64,000 nt of DNA from Chlorobium sp. (GTDB lineage: Bacteria > Bacteroidota > Chlorobiia > Chlorobiales > Chlorobiaceae), in the NCBI RefSeq assembly GCF_021740465.1, contig NZ_JAIOZR010000004.1, positions 89,138 through 153,137 of the forward strand, given 5' to 3'. The first letter of the stretch is position 1, and every line of letters starts with the position of its first letter. Made by a program: the position numbers and the translations under genes. The notes under the pieces are model-generated. The model had not been told where the DNA came from. It worked only from the letters and a program-made list of their open reading frames with translations, and did no database searches. This document shows, in pieces, positions 37,305 to 46,410 of the stretch.

Positions 37305-39125
37305 ATGAGTAATGCCGCAGGAGCAGCAAAAAGCTTCAGGCCGCAGCAGGATGAAACGCTGAAAAAAAACCGGAAGGGGTCAATCGACCGATATATCGTC
37401 ACAAAACTTCTGGCATACATCAAACCCTACAAAAGCCTCATTGCCGCAGCGGTATTCATCACTCTCGGCGGATCGGTCTTCGGGCCGATCCGGCCTTATC
37501 TCACCAAGATCGCCATCGACGACAACATTGCAGGAAAAGACCTTAACGGACTTGCCCTGACAAGCATGCTGCTCGCCCTGGTAATTCTGCTCGACGGACT
37601 GAAACAGTACGGAGCTACCTGGATCACGCAGATCATCGGACAGAAGGCCGTTTTCGCCATCAGGATGGATGTCTTCCGGCATCTGCAGAAGCTGCCCGCC
37701 CGGTTTTATGACCGGAACCCAATAGGAAGACTCATCACGAGAATCACCAATGATGTCGAATCGCTCAATGAAATGCTATCGAGCGGGATCATCTCCATTC
37801 TCGGTGATTTCGCCCAGCTGCTCTTTATCGTCGTGATCATGTTCTGGCTTGACTGGCAGCTCACCCTTCTGGTACTTGCAATCCTGCCACTGATGCTCTA
37901 CGCAACCCTTGCGTTCAAAAACAGGGTACGTTCGGCATTCATGGACGTACGCACCCATCTGGCACGGCTGAATACCTTTTTTCAGGAACATATAGCCGGC
38001 ATGAACGTTGTGCAGCTTTTCGGCCGCGAGGAAAGCGCCTTTGCCGCTTATGCAGCCATCAATGCCGATCACCGCGACGCCAACATACGTACCGTGTTCT
38101 ATTTCTCGCTCTACTACCCGATCATCGAACTGCTCAGTTCGATTGCCGCCGGACTGGTTATCTGGTACAGCGGGGTAAGACTGCTGAAAGCCGATCTCAC
38201 CATCGGAGTGGTCATTTCATTCGTACAGTATATCTGGCTTTTTTTCCGGCCGCTGCAGCACCTTTCCGACAAATTCAACATCATGCAGACCGCAGTCACC
38301 AGTTCCGACCGCATCTTCAGGCTGCTGGAGGAACCGGTGGAAAACCGGATGAACGAAGAAAAACCCGCACCGCTGTCGTTCAGCAAGTCCATCGTGTTCC
38401 GGAATGTCTGGTTTGCCTATGACGATGAGAACTGGGTGCTCAAGGATCTTTCGATGGAGATCCGGCATGGCGAAAAAATAGCCATTGTCGGCGCCACCGG
38501 GAGTGGAAAAACAACCATTATCAATATTCTTTCCGGCCTCTACCCTTACCGCCGGGGCTCGGTTCAGCTCGATGGAGTCGAACTGAACACCATCGCGGGC
38601 AGCTCGCTTCGCAGACTCGTCGGGGTAGTCATGCAGGATGTGCTCCTTTTCTCAGGAACGCTCAGGGAAAATCTCGCATTCGGCAATCCCGGCATCAGCG
38701 ACCACCAGATTACCGAAGCCGCCCGGATCGTCGGAGCTGACCGCTTTATCAGCCAGCTTCCGGGAGGCTATCTGTACAAAGTCAGGGAAAACGGCACAGG
38801 ACTGTCCACAGGACAAAAACAGCTGATTGCCTTTGTACGTGCACTGCTCTACAATCCCCGGATTCTCGTGCTCGATGAAGCCACCAGTTCCGTCGATACA
38901 GAAACCGAACAGCTTATCGAGTCGGCCACTGCCGAACTCATGCAGGGAAGAACATCGATCATGATCGCCCACCGACTCTCGACCATCCAGAAAGCAGACC
39001 GGATCATCGTGCTGCACAAGGGCCTGATCAGGGAAACCGGCTCGCATCAGGAACTGCTCGCCATGAGGGGCCTCTACTACAAGCTCTATCTCTTGCAGCA
39101 TCCCGAAGGAAAACTGGGGCTGTGA
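37305..39125 (+). CDS. MsbA-type ABC exporter (fused membrane and ATPase domains)
   Basis: 606-residue half-transporter. Residues 30-325 form a six-helix type I exporter membrane domain. Residues 360-600 form the ATPase: Walker A GATGSGKT (396-403), signature LSTGQ (500-504, an LSGGQ variant), Walker B ILVLDEATSS, and an H-loop in IAHRLSTIQ. It probably works as a homodimer exporting lipid or drug; lipid A-core flipping is possible, but many paralogs exist. It is likely co-transcribed with glmM. Confidence 0.88.
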   Translation: MSNAAGAAKSFRPQQDETLKKNRKGSIDRYIVTKLLAYIKPYKSLIAAAVFITLGGSVFGPIRPYLTKIAIDDNIAGKDLNGLALTSMLLALVILLDGLKQYGATWITQIIGQKAVFAIRMDVFRHLQKLPARFYDRNPIGRLITRITNDVESLNEMLSSGIISILGDFAQLLFIVVIMFWLDWQLTLLVLAILPLMLYATLAFKNRVRSAFMDVRTHLARLNTFFQEHIAGMNVVQLFGREESAFAAYAAINADHRDANIRTVFYFSLYYPIIELLSSIAAGLVIWYSGVRLLKADLTIGVVISFVQYIWLFFRPLQHLSDKFNIMQTAVTSSDRIFRLLEEPVENRMNEEKPAPLSFSKSIVFRNVWFAYDDENWVLKDLSMEIRHGEKIAIVGATGSGKTTIINILSGLYPYRRGSVQLDGVELNTIAGSSLRRLVGVVMQDVLLFSGTLRENLAFGNPGISDHQITEAARIVGADRFISQLPGGYLYKVRENGTGLSTGQKQLIAFVRALLYNPRILVLDEATSSVDTETEQLIESATAELMQGRTSIMIAHRLSTIQKADRIIVLHKGLIRETGSHQELLAMRGLYYKLYLLQHPEGKLGL

Positions 39126-39179
39126 AAAGCTGCAAATCGTCGCGAGAGCATCAAGAGCAAGGCGGACGGAGCGCAGGAA

Positions 39180-39221
39180 CCGGAGTGTACAAAAGGTACA
39201 TGAGGATTCCGGGCACCGCCC
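39180..39221. repeat. Dispersed repeat, copy 2 (about 42-bp core)
   Basis: Same core as 19936-19978: CCGGAGTGTACA, a few variable bases, GGTACATGAG, a variable stretch and CACCGCCC. It occupies the 137-bp gap between the exporter gene and the convergent permease gene. Some similarity extends to both sides. Confidence 0.65.
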
Positions 39222-39262
39222 AACGCAGCAATTGAGGCTCGAAGCAGATATGCAGCTGTTCA

Positions 39263-40531
39263 CTACAGGCTGCTGTCACGCAACACCTGCACCGGCTCGA
39301 GTTTGGCGGCTTTTGCCGAAGGCAGGATCGCCGAAAGGGTGCTGATGAGAACGGTCACCCCGATTACATAGACGAAATAGAGCGGGTTCTGGGACATGCT
39401 GAATCCCGTTTTCGTCAGGGGCCCCTGTGAATTTTCCACCGGGATGCTGGCAAACAGGTTAATGGAGCCTATCGCAAGCACGCCTCCGGCAAGAGCTCCG
39501 GCGAGACCTACCATGAAACCTTCGAGAATGAACATGCCTACCAGCTGCAAGGCGGAAAAACCAAAAGATTTCATGATGGCAATATCACGACTTTTTTCGA
39601 AGACCGTTGTTACCAGGATGTTGGCCACTCCGAAGCCGGAAACCACCCCTACGAAGGCCACCAGCGAAAACACGATATAGCCGATCCGGGTAAAAAGCGA
39701 CAGGACACTTGCGTTCTGCTCCTGCCATGTGACCGCACGGTAACCGGTCACCTTTTCCATCTCGAGGGCAAGCAGCCTGTTTTCGAAGGGATCCCTTACT
39801 TTGAGCGAAATACCGGTAACCTTGTTGGTGGGCAGCCCCTCGATGATCTGACCGAGCTTCAGCGAGCTCACTACGCTGTTGTCTACGGCGTTGACTCCGG
39901 TAAAAAAAATACCGGCAACCTTGCACTGCCTGCTCTGGCCCGAGGCCGGAATGATGATGATCTCATCATTCAGCTTGAGTTTCATGTCACGGGCTATGGT
40001 CCTCCCGACAAGCAGGGCATTGGCTGTTTTTTTGAACGCGCCGAGATCGCCGCTCTGCAGTTTACTGCCAATACCGCTGATCTCGTTCTCTTTTTCGATG
40101 TCCACTCCTTTAAGGAGAAGCGGCTCGTTGCGGTTCCCCTTGACCGCCATCACCTGCGATTCGACATACGGAGATATGGCAACCAGCTCCCTCCTGTAGA
40201 GCGGCGAATTGAAAACCTCCTGCATCTGCCGGTAGTTCTGCACCTCTTCGCGCTCCTGTTTTTTGATATTGTCTTCAACCATGGCAACCGAAGATCCACC
40301 CGGTGCGTCGAGAATGGCAACCGGCACCGGGTTCAGTTTTTCGCCTTTAATGGTGATATGGGGCGCCACATTAACGATGGTATCCACAAACGAGTCCAAC
40401 AGTCCCCTGGTAAGGGAGATCGTGGTAATGAGCACCATGGTGCTGACCGCTACACCGGCAATTGTGGTGAGTGTCTGTCTGCGTCGACCGGAAAGGTGGC
40501 GAAGAGCAATGTCAAAGAGCGTTTTGAGCAT
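39263..40531 (-). CDS. ABC transporter permease, LolC/E-MacB (FtsX-like) type
   Basis: 422 residues with one N-terminal membrane helix (about 20-45, TTIAGVAVSTMVLITTISL), a large periplasmic domain (about 46-290) and three C-terminal helices (about 300-410), the type VII ABC layout. The C-terminal pattern VVSGFGVANILVTTVFEKSRDIAIMKSFG is the FtsX-domain hallmark. Such proteins move lipoproteins or substrates using a LolD/MacB-type ATPase; none is adjacent, so its ATPase must be encoded elsewhere. It diverges from fni. Confidence 0.88.
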   Translation of the reverse strand: MLKTLFDIALRHLSGRRRQTLTTIAGVAVSTMVLITTISLTRGLLDSFVDTIVNVAPHITIKGEKLNPVPVAILDAPGGSSVAMVEDNIKKQEREEVQNYRQMQEVFNSPLYRRELVAISPYVESQVMAVKGNRNEPLLLKGVDIEKENEISGIGSKLQSGDLGAFKKTANALLVGRTIARDMKLKLNDEIIIIPASGQSRQCKVAGIFFTGVNAVDNSVVSSLKLGQIIEGLPTNKVTGISLKVRDPFENRLLALEMEKVTGYRAVTWQEQNASVLSLFTRIGYIVFSLVAFVGVVSGFGVANILVTTVFEKSRDIAIMKSFGFSALQLVGMFILEGFMVGLAGALAGGVLAIGSINLFASIPVENSQGPLTKTGFSMSQNPLYFVYVIGVTVLISTLSAILPSAKAAKLEPVQVLRDSSL

Positions 40532-40633
40532 GACGGAGAGCCATTGAGCGGCTAAAAAGTTGGGATATTTTTATTAAGTTCTATTTTTTAACTCGGGTAC
40601 ACGAAATCCTGAAGGCAACAGATACAGTGCGTT

Positions 40634-41716
40634 ATGAGTGACGAACTTTCCAATATAACAATTGAACGGAAGCATAACCATGTGGAGCTATGCCTGCATG
40701 ATGATGTCTGTTTCGACCGGAAAACCTCGGGCTTCGAACAATTCGAATTTCGTCACAACGCCCTTCCGGAAATACGTTTTTCCGATATCGATCTTTCCAC
40801 AGCCTTTCTTGGCCACCGGATTGGCGCTCCGCTCATGATTTCATCCATGACCGGAGGCTTTGACGAGGCCGTGACGCTCAACCGCCGATTTGCCGAAGCC
40901 GCCGAACATTTCAGGATTCCGCTCGGCATCGGCAGCATGCGCCAGGCTCTTGAAAACAGCTCCCAGAGGGAAAGCTTTTCGGTTGTCAGAAAATATGCTC
41001 CGTCCGTTCCGGTTTTCGCCAATATCGGAGCGCCTGAAGTGGCCAAGGGATTGAGTGCTGCCGATATTCATACCCTGCTTGAGCTGATCGGGGCCGACGC
41101 CCTGATTGTGCATCTCAATGCCGCCCAGGAGATGTTCCAGCCGGAGGGAGATACCGATTTCCGCCATGTGCTCGACGAACTTGTCCGACTGACGGCATCA
41201 CTCCCGGTACCGGTTATTGTAAAGGAGGTCGGCTGCGGCATATCGGGAGAGTGTGCACGGAAACTGCTGGACACCGGCGTAAGGGTTATCGACGTGGCGG
41301 GTGCCGGCGGCATCAGCTGGCAGAAGGTCGAAGAGTGCCGGTACCTGCGCCGGACCGGCAGGGAAAACCGGTTCAGTCCCGAAGCTCTCGGAGAACTGCT
41401 TAACTGGGGCATTCCCACTACCCGGTGCATTATCGAGGTTGCCGGGCTCAGAAAGCTGCCCGCATATGAACACGCCTCCATTATCGCTTCCGGAGGCATC
41501 GGAAGTGGAATGGATATCGCCAAGGCCCTCGCTCTTGGCGCAAACATAGCTGCATCAGCCGGGCGTCTGCTCAAGGCCCTGCACGAGAAAAGACTTGAAG
41601 AAACTATTGAAAACTGGCTCAACGATCTCAGGGCCGTCATGTTTCTGACCGGAACAGTCTCTCCGGAACAGCTCAAGAAAAAGCATCTAATCTATAAACA
41701 TCGACCGATTCTGTAA
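40634..41716 (+). CDS. fni: Isopentenyl-diphosphate delta-isomerase, type 2 (FMN)
   Basis: FMN- and NADPH-dependent enzyme that interconverts IPP and DMAPP. N-terminal [10 protein letters not shown] (substrate binding), SSMTGG (70-75), [24 protein letters not shown] (contains the catalytic Gln and metal Glu region), VKEVGCGIS and [20 protein letters not shown] (FMN phosphate site). 360 residues is typical. Its TAA stop overlaps the ispB start by one base (TAATG), indicating coupled translation. Confidence 0.95.
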   Translation: MSDELSNITIERKHNHVELCLHDDVCFDRKTSGFEQFEFRHNALPEIRFSDIDLSTAFLGHRIGAPLMISSMTGGFDEAVTLNRRFAEAAEHFRIPLGIGSMRQALENSSQRESFSVVRKYAPSVPVFANIGAPEVAKGLSAADIHTLLELIGADALIVHLNAAQEMFQPEGDTDFRHVLDELVRLTASLPVPVIVKEVGCGISGECARKLLDTGVRVIDVAGAGGISWQKVEECRYLRRTGRENRFSPEALGELLNWGIPTTRCIIEVAGLRKLPAYEHASIIASGGIGSGMDIAKALALGANIAASAGRLLKALHEKRLEETIENWLNDLRAVMFLTGTVSPEQLKKKHLIYKHRPIL

Positions 41717-42714
41717 TGACTATCACCCTCACTCAGGCACTTGTCGAAGAGAAATACCGCCGCTATCACCAGCGCATCAACGAGGCTCTTTCCGGATGCT
41801 TCAGTGCGGAAAGTCCGGTAACGCTCTATGCCCCGGCCCGATACATCCTTGAGGGAAAAGGCAAGCGTATCAGGCCGTTCCTTACCCTGCTGGCTGCGGA
41901 AGCCGTCTGTGGCTCACCCGAAGATGCCCTCAATGCAGCCCTTGCCGTGGAAATCCTGCATAACTTCACCCTCATGCATGACGATATCATGGACGAGGCT
42001 GACCTGAGACACGGAAGACCGACCGTACACAAGCATTGGAACACCAATGCCGCCATCCTTTCGGGCGACATGATGATAGCCTATGCCTATGATCTTGCGC
42101 TGAAGTCAAAAACAGAGCGACACCGGGAGCTGATTCATATCCTCAATCACGCCAATATTACGATTTGCGAAGGCCAGGCGCTCGACATGGAACTCGAGGA
42201 GAAAAAAAACGCTTCGATTGCCGACTATCTCGATATGATTGCAAAAAAAACCGGTCGTCTGATTTCAGCAGCCCTTGAAGCCGGTGGGGTTGCAGGAAAC
42301 GCCACACAGGAACAGCTTCAGGCACTGGTGACCTTTGGGGAAAAAATCGGGAGGGCATTCCAGATCCAGGACGATTATCTCGATATCATGGCCGGTGACG
42401 GCAAGTCGGGCAAAATTCCAGGTGGAGATGTGATCAAAGGCAAAAAAACCTATCTGCTGCTTCGTTCGATCGAGCTCACATCAGGCGACGATCACCAGCT
42501 TCTTGTTTCGATCATCGACAACAACGGAATAGGCGCGGAGCGGGTCAACGAAGTGAGGGAAATTTTCGAACGGTGCGGAGTGCTCGATGAAACCCGTGAA
42601 CTGATCAAACGAGAAACGGAGGATGCTCTGGCTGCTATCAAACCGCTTCCGTTTGCCGAAGGACGGGAATACCTGAAAGGGTTTGCCGGAATCCTCGTGA
42701 AGAGGGACTTCTGA
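41716..42714 (+). CDS. ispB: Long-chain trans-polyprenyl diphosphate synthase (octaprenyl-type)
   Basis: Extends allylic diphosphates with IPP, probably for the menaquinone/chlorobium-quinone side chain. First aspartate motif HDDIMDEAD (D89, D90, D93) and second QDDYLD (D219, D220, D223). GKGKRIRP near 47-54 binds diphosphate. 332 residues. Residues just before the first motif are small to medium (HNFTLMH), compatible with a long product, but chain length cannot be fixed from sequence. It sits between fni and dprA in one unit. Confidence 0.9.
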   Translation: MTITLTQALVEEKYRRYHQRINEALSGCFSAESPVTLYAPARYILEGKGKRIRPFLTLLAAEAVCGSPEDALNAALAVEILHNFTLMHDDIMDEADLRHGRPTVHKHWNTNAAILSGDMMIAYAYDLALKSKTERHRELIHILNHANITICEGQALDMELEEKKNASIADYLDMIAKKTGRLISAALEAGGVAGNATQEQLQALVTFGEKIGRAFQIQDDYLDIMAGDGKSGKIPGGDVIKGKKTYLLLRSIELTSGDDHQLLVSIIDNNGIGAERVNEVREIFERCGVLDETRELIKRETEDALAAIKPLPFAEGREYLKGFAGILVKRDF

Positions 42715-42723
42715 AAATCCGAG

Positions 42724-43872
42724 ATGACTGAGCCCCATACGAGGCGGAACGAAGGGCTTTTCCTGATGACGCTTGCCAGCATCCCCGGACTTGGGCCGGC
42801 AAGAATCAACGCCATCGTCACCCGTTTCGGCTGCACACCCGATCTGCTCAGGGCATCTGCGGATGTTTATCTGGAAGTGCCTGGTATAGGTAAATCGCTG
42901 GCGGAAGAGATAGCCGGTTTTCTCTGTAACCAGAAAAAACGACGCAATGCTGAAGAAAACGCTCTTCTGCAGTATGAAGAACTCGAACGACATCAGGCCA
43001 GGCTGGTCACAATATGCCATCCCGGTTACCCTTCTCTGCTTAAAGAAATTTATGACCCACCACCCTTTCTGTTCATTCGTGGCTCACTTTCCAATCCGGA
43101 ACCGCCATCGATAGCCGTAGTCGGTACCAGACAGGCATCAGCCTATGGGAAACAGGCCGCCGTGCAGTTCTCTGGAGAACTTGCATCCAGGGGCCTGCAG
43201 ATTGTCAGTGGACTTGCATACGGGATTGATATGTCAGCACATGAAGCCGCCATAAGGGTTGGAGGAAGAACCATCGCCGTACTTGCCAGCAGCGTCAACC
43301 AAGTCTACACTGATCCGAAGGGGAAAATCTGGCCAAAAATCATCGAACAAGGCGCCCTCGTTTCCGAAGAATGGTTTGGATCCGAACTGCTCCCCGGAAA
43401 ATTCCCCAAACGGAACCGAATCATTGCGGGAATGTCAAAAGGCACACTCGTCGTTGAATCCGATCTGAAAGGCGGTGCCCTTATTACCGCCTCATACGCT
43501 CTCGAACAGAACAGGGAAGTCTTCGCCGTGCCGGGAAGCATCTACTCCACAAAATCGAGGGGAACGAACCGGTTGATCCAGACAGGGCAAGCTAAAGCAG
43601 TTCTCGGAATAGAAGATATTATCGACGAATTACAGGTACCCTCCTGTTCCGTTATGCGAAACAAACCTGGTCATACTATTCCCCAGGAAATATCGCTCTC
43701 CGCAGAAGAAAAAAGACTCATTTCAGGTATGGACGAAAAACCGGTTCACCTGGACATGCTTGCGGAAAAAACCGGACTCGATATATCGGTTCTGCTTGTT
43801 CTGCTGTTTGAACTTGAACTGAAAAAAGCCCTTATCCAGTTACCTGGCCAGTTTTTTCAGAAAATATGCTGA
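42724..43872 (+). CDS. dprA: DNA processing protein DprA (Smf)
   Basis: Protects incoming single-stranded DNA and loads RecA during natural transformation; widespread also in non-competent species. An N-terminal helix-hairpin-helix (LASIPGLGPARINAIVTRFG) precedes a Rossmann-like core with VVGTRQAS.YG and IVSGLAYGIDMSAHEAAI, then EWFG..P...FP.RNRIIAGMSKGTLVVE. A DprA winged-helix C-terminus is about 320-382. 382 residues. It ends the fni-ispB run, 9 bp after ispB. Confidence 0.95.
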   Translation: MTEPHTRRNEGLFLMTLASIPGLGPARINAIVTRFGCTPDLLRASADVYLEVPGIGKSLAEEIAGFLCNQKKRRNAEENALLQYEELERHQARLVTICHPGYPSLLKEIYDPPPFLFIRGSLSNPEPPSIAVVGTRQASAYGKQAAVQFSGELASRGLQIVSGLAYGIDMSAHEAAIRVGGRTIAVLASSVNQVYTDPKGKIWPKIIEQGALVSEEWFGSELLPGKFPKRNRIIAGMSKGTLVVESDLKGGALITASYALEQNREVFAVPGSIYSTKSRGTNRLIQTGQAKAVLGIEDIIDELQVPSCSVMRNKPGHTIPQEISLSAEEKRLISGMDEKPVHLDMLAEKTGLDISVLLVLLFELELKKALIQLPGQFFQKIC

Positions 43873-43890
43873 AACGACATGACGGCGGGG

Positions 43891-44613
43891 TCACTGATCG
43901 ATACCGGCCAGATAACGTTCATAGGTATCCCTGTGTATGAGTGAATATTCCCGCGCCTTTTCAGATATGTAAAAGATACGGTATCCCTTTTTATAGAGAA
44001 GATCCAGTGATTCTTTTGTTTTTTTGACCGGAACGGAACTGAAACGGTGATGAAACTCCACAAGAAGCTGGTAAACAGGAACATCATCGGAAAGAAAATC
44101 CTCTATAACTTCATATTCTGAAGCCTCAATATCCATTTTAAGGATATCAATACCATCAACACCAAGCTCTGCTGTAATCGTAGAAAGCTTACAAACAGGC
44201 ACAGAGATCCCCTCATCAGCACCGAGACCTTCATTCATCATGGTCATCATTGACGTTGACCTGCGACCTTTCGACATTCGCGGGAACAGCTGCATCTGAC
44301 CATCCCTTCTGCCGATTGCATAAGCATGAAAAAAAAACCTGTCCGGAAGATCAAGCGTCTTTATCCACTCTATCCACCTGGGAGTTGGATCAAAAGCATG
44401 AACAATACACCCGTAAGTTTTAATCATGCCGGTATCAAAGCCGATATCATTACCCACACCGAGAGACAGAACAATACTGTTTCGATTGATACCGATAGGA
44501 CATATGCACCAGTCATGCAGCAGTAGCTGATCACAGTCAAGCTCGAGTCCTTTCAATACTTCCTGGCCGATAAGCTGCCTTGCAACTGTTTTTAGTTTGT
44601 TATAGATTCCCAT
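43891..44613 (-). CDS. FkbM-family SAM-dependent methyltransferase
   Basis: 240 residues with a Rossmann-type SAM site (IVLSLGVGNDIGFDTGM, about 47-63, and AFDPTP near 73-78) and the FkbM signature region DGIDILKMDIEASEYEVIEDFL near 154-174. FkbM enzymes O-methylate sugars or small molecules, often in surface polysaccharide or lipid modification. It lies alone on the reverse strand between dprA and skp, without a sugar gene cluster, so its substrate cannot be inferred. Confidence 0.85.
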   Translation of the reverse strand: MGIYNKLKTVARQLIGQEVLKGLELDCDQLLLHDWCICPIGINRNSIVLSLGVGNDIGFDTGMIKTYGCIVHAFDPTPRWIEWIKTLDLPDRFFFHAYAIGRRDGQMQLFPRMSKGRRSTSMMTMMNEGLGADEGISVPVCKLSTITAELGVDGIDILKMDIEASEYEVIEDFLSDDVPVYQLLVEFHHRFSSVPVKKTKESLDLLYKKGYRIFYISEKAREYSLIHRDTYERYLAGIDQ

Positions 44614-44776
44614 GGTAAGTTTCTTTTGTGCGATGTGTTAGCAAGTATACAGATATTTTCGTAAAAAACGCTTAACTGACAACCCATGCATGCTGTCGCC
44701 TTGCGACCAGAAAACGATGCCTTATGACAAAGCACGATAGATTCCTGCTTGTTATGGATTTTATCCGGGAATTCTT

Positions 44777-44807
44777 ACCTTTGAAAGGTATAAATCAAAT
44801 TATACCT
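44777..44807. promoter_or_regulatory. Overlapping palindromes upstream of skp
   Basis: ACCTTTGAAAGGT (44777-44789) is a 13-nt palindrome. It overlaps the 8-bp inverted repeat AGGTATAA-N6-TTATACCT (44786-44807). Both lie 70-100 bp before the chosen skp start and look like a regulator site or a switching RNA hairpin. Confidence 0.45.
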
Positions 44808-44876
44808 CGCGAAGAAGGTTATCAACAACAAAAAACGAAAAGATACATGATGAAAATGATGCACGGAGCCGGGCGT

Positions 44877-45407
44877 ATGATGAACATGTCCCGAAGGATG
44901 ATAACGGCTGTTATCCTCGGTGTAATCCTTGTTTTCCCGGCAGCGTTCGCTGCCCAGGGCGCAGAAAAAATCGGCGTCGTGGATTTCAGCAAAATCATTC
45001 AGCAGATGCCTGAAACGAAAAAAGCTGAAACCACCCTGCAGGCAACCGCCGCTCCGCTTCAGAAGGAGCTCGACCGTCTCAAGCAGGATTTCGAAAAATC
45101 AGTTGCCGCATACAAGCAGCAGGCTCCGACCATGACAAAAGCTGCAAGAGACCAGAAGGAAAAGGAACTGAACCTTAAAGGCCAGGCTGTCCAGAAGTAC
45201 CAGCAGGAAAAGTTCGGACGTGGCGGGATTGTTGACAAGAAAGAGCAGGAACTGATTGCCCCGATACGGCAGAAAGCGCTCTCTGCAGTGCAGGCTCAGG
45301 CACAGAAAGACGGCTTCAGTCTTGTCCTTGACAAGTCGGTCATGGTTTACGGTTCCCAGGAACATGACCTTACCGTAAAGGTTATGAGTCAGCTGAATAT
45401 CAAATAA
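44877..45407 (+). CDS. skp: OmpH/Skp-family periplasmic chaperone
   Basis: Holds unfolded outer-membrane proteins in the periplasm. The start at 44877 gives a short signal peptide (to about FAAQGAE) and a 176-residue protein; in-frame ATGs at 44848-44859 would lengthen the leader. The mature part begins EKIGVVDFSKIIQQMPETKKAE, the OmpH pattern, followed by the long charged helices of the Skp tentacles and the closing GFSLVLDKSVMVYG strand. It heads a run with lptC, panD and a nucleotidyltransferase. Confidence 0.88.
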   Translation: MMNMSRRMITAVILGVILVFPAAFAAQGAEKIGVVDFSKIIQQMPETKKAETTLQATAAPLQKELDRLKQDFEKSVAAYKQQAPTMTKAARDQKEKELNLKGQAVQKYQQEKFGRGGIVDKKEQELIAPIRQKALSAVQAQAQKDGFSLVLDKSVMVYGSQEHDLTVKVMSQLNIK

Positions 45408-45425
45408 TACCGTTACAGGTCAACA

Positions 45426-45971
45426 TTGAAACTGCCTCTCTTTTTTCTGCTTCTGGCGGTTATGCTGTCTTCAGGCGGCTGCGGCGCTCCCGGCGAGGAG
45501 CGTCGTTCGCTTGAACCCGATTTCAACACAGAAAACCATCCTGTTCAGGAAAGCTGGAACATCACTCTTTATCTTACGGATGCCGGCATCCGCAAGGGAT
45601 CAATCAAGGCCGGACATGCCGCAGAATACAGCAACAAGGGGAAAAGCTCCTACTATCTTGACCGCAGCGTTACGGTTGTCTTTTACGGAAGGATCGGAAC
45701 CCCTCCGACAACCATCAATGCCGACAAGGCGGTTATCCATGAGAACCAGGACATAGAAGCATTCGGCAAAGTTGTCGTCACGGCAGGCAACAACACCGTT
45801 ATCAGAACCACTTATCTCAGGCGGACAGCAGGAGACGCCATGATACGCTCAAACCGGCATGTGACGATTACCGGAGAGGACGGGACCATAGAGGGAAAAG
45901 GATTTGAAAGCGATCAGTCACTTAAACGGTACCGGATATTCCAGGGAAGCGGCGAAGGTTTAATCAAATAA
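45426..45971 (+). CDS. lptC: LPS export protein LptC (lipoprotein-type)
   Basis: 181 residues. A lipobox (LSSGGCG, Cys near 20) suggests a lipoprotein, unlike the uncleaved anchor of E. coli LptC. The rest is a beta-jellyroll-like OstA/LptC domain with VNINADKA-like elements (here [22 protein letters not shown]) and repeating beta-turn strands. It would pass LPS from LptFG to LptA. The start is TTG, 18 bp after skp. Lipoprotein LptC forms are usual in the Bacteroidota/Chlorobiota group. Confidence 0.85.
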   Translation: MKLPLFFLLLAVMLSSGGCGAPGEERRSLEPDFNTENHPVQESWNITLYLTDAGIRKGSIKAGHAAEYSNKGKSSYYLDRSVTVVFYGRIGTPPTTINADKAVIHENQDIEAFGKVVVTAGNNTVIRTTYLRRTAGDAMIRSNRHVTITGEDGTIEGKGFESDQSLKRYRIFQGSGEGLIK

Positions 45972-45987
45972 ACAGTACATTCTCTTC

Positions 45988-46374
45988 ATGAAATTACATT
46001 TGCTGAAATCAAAAATACATAACGCAATCGTAACAAGCGGCGACCTTGAATATGAAGGCAGTATCACTATCGACAGTGAACTGCTCGACATGGCGGAAAT
46101 GATTCCGAATGAAAAAGTGCTTGTGGTCAATAACAATAACGGTGAACGCTTTGAAACTTACATCATCAGAGGCCTTCACGGTTCAAGGGTGATACAGCTT
46201 AACGGCGCAGCGGCACGATGCGCCCTGCCTGGCGATGAAATCATTATCATGACCTTCGCGCTCATCGACAGAGAAGAAGCCCGCAGTCACAAACCGATGG
46301 TACTGATCGTCGACCGTGAAAACAATCCCAAACGCCGGCACCGGATCGGCGAAGAAGACGAACTACTCAGTTGA
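45988..46374 (+). CDS. panD: Aspartate 1-decarboxylase (pyruvoyl enzyme)
   Basis: Makes beta-alanine from aspartate for pantothenate and CoA. The self-cleavage site is G24-S25 in EYEGSIT; S25 becomes the pyruvoyl group. [20 protein letters not shown] and LNGAAAR (substrate pocket) are intact. 128 residues, full length. It lies 16 bp after lptC; panB and panC are not adjacent. Confidence 0.96.
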   Translation: MKLHLLKSKIHNAIVTSGDLEYEGSITIDSELLDMAEMIPNEKVLVVNNNNGERFETYIIRGLHGSRVIQLNGAAARCALPGDEIIIMTFALIDREEARSHKPMVLIVDRENNPKRRHRIGEEDELLS

Positions 46375-46410
46375 TCCGTTAAAACAACAACTTTCACTCA
46401 ATAGCGATCC

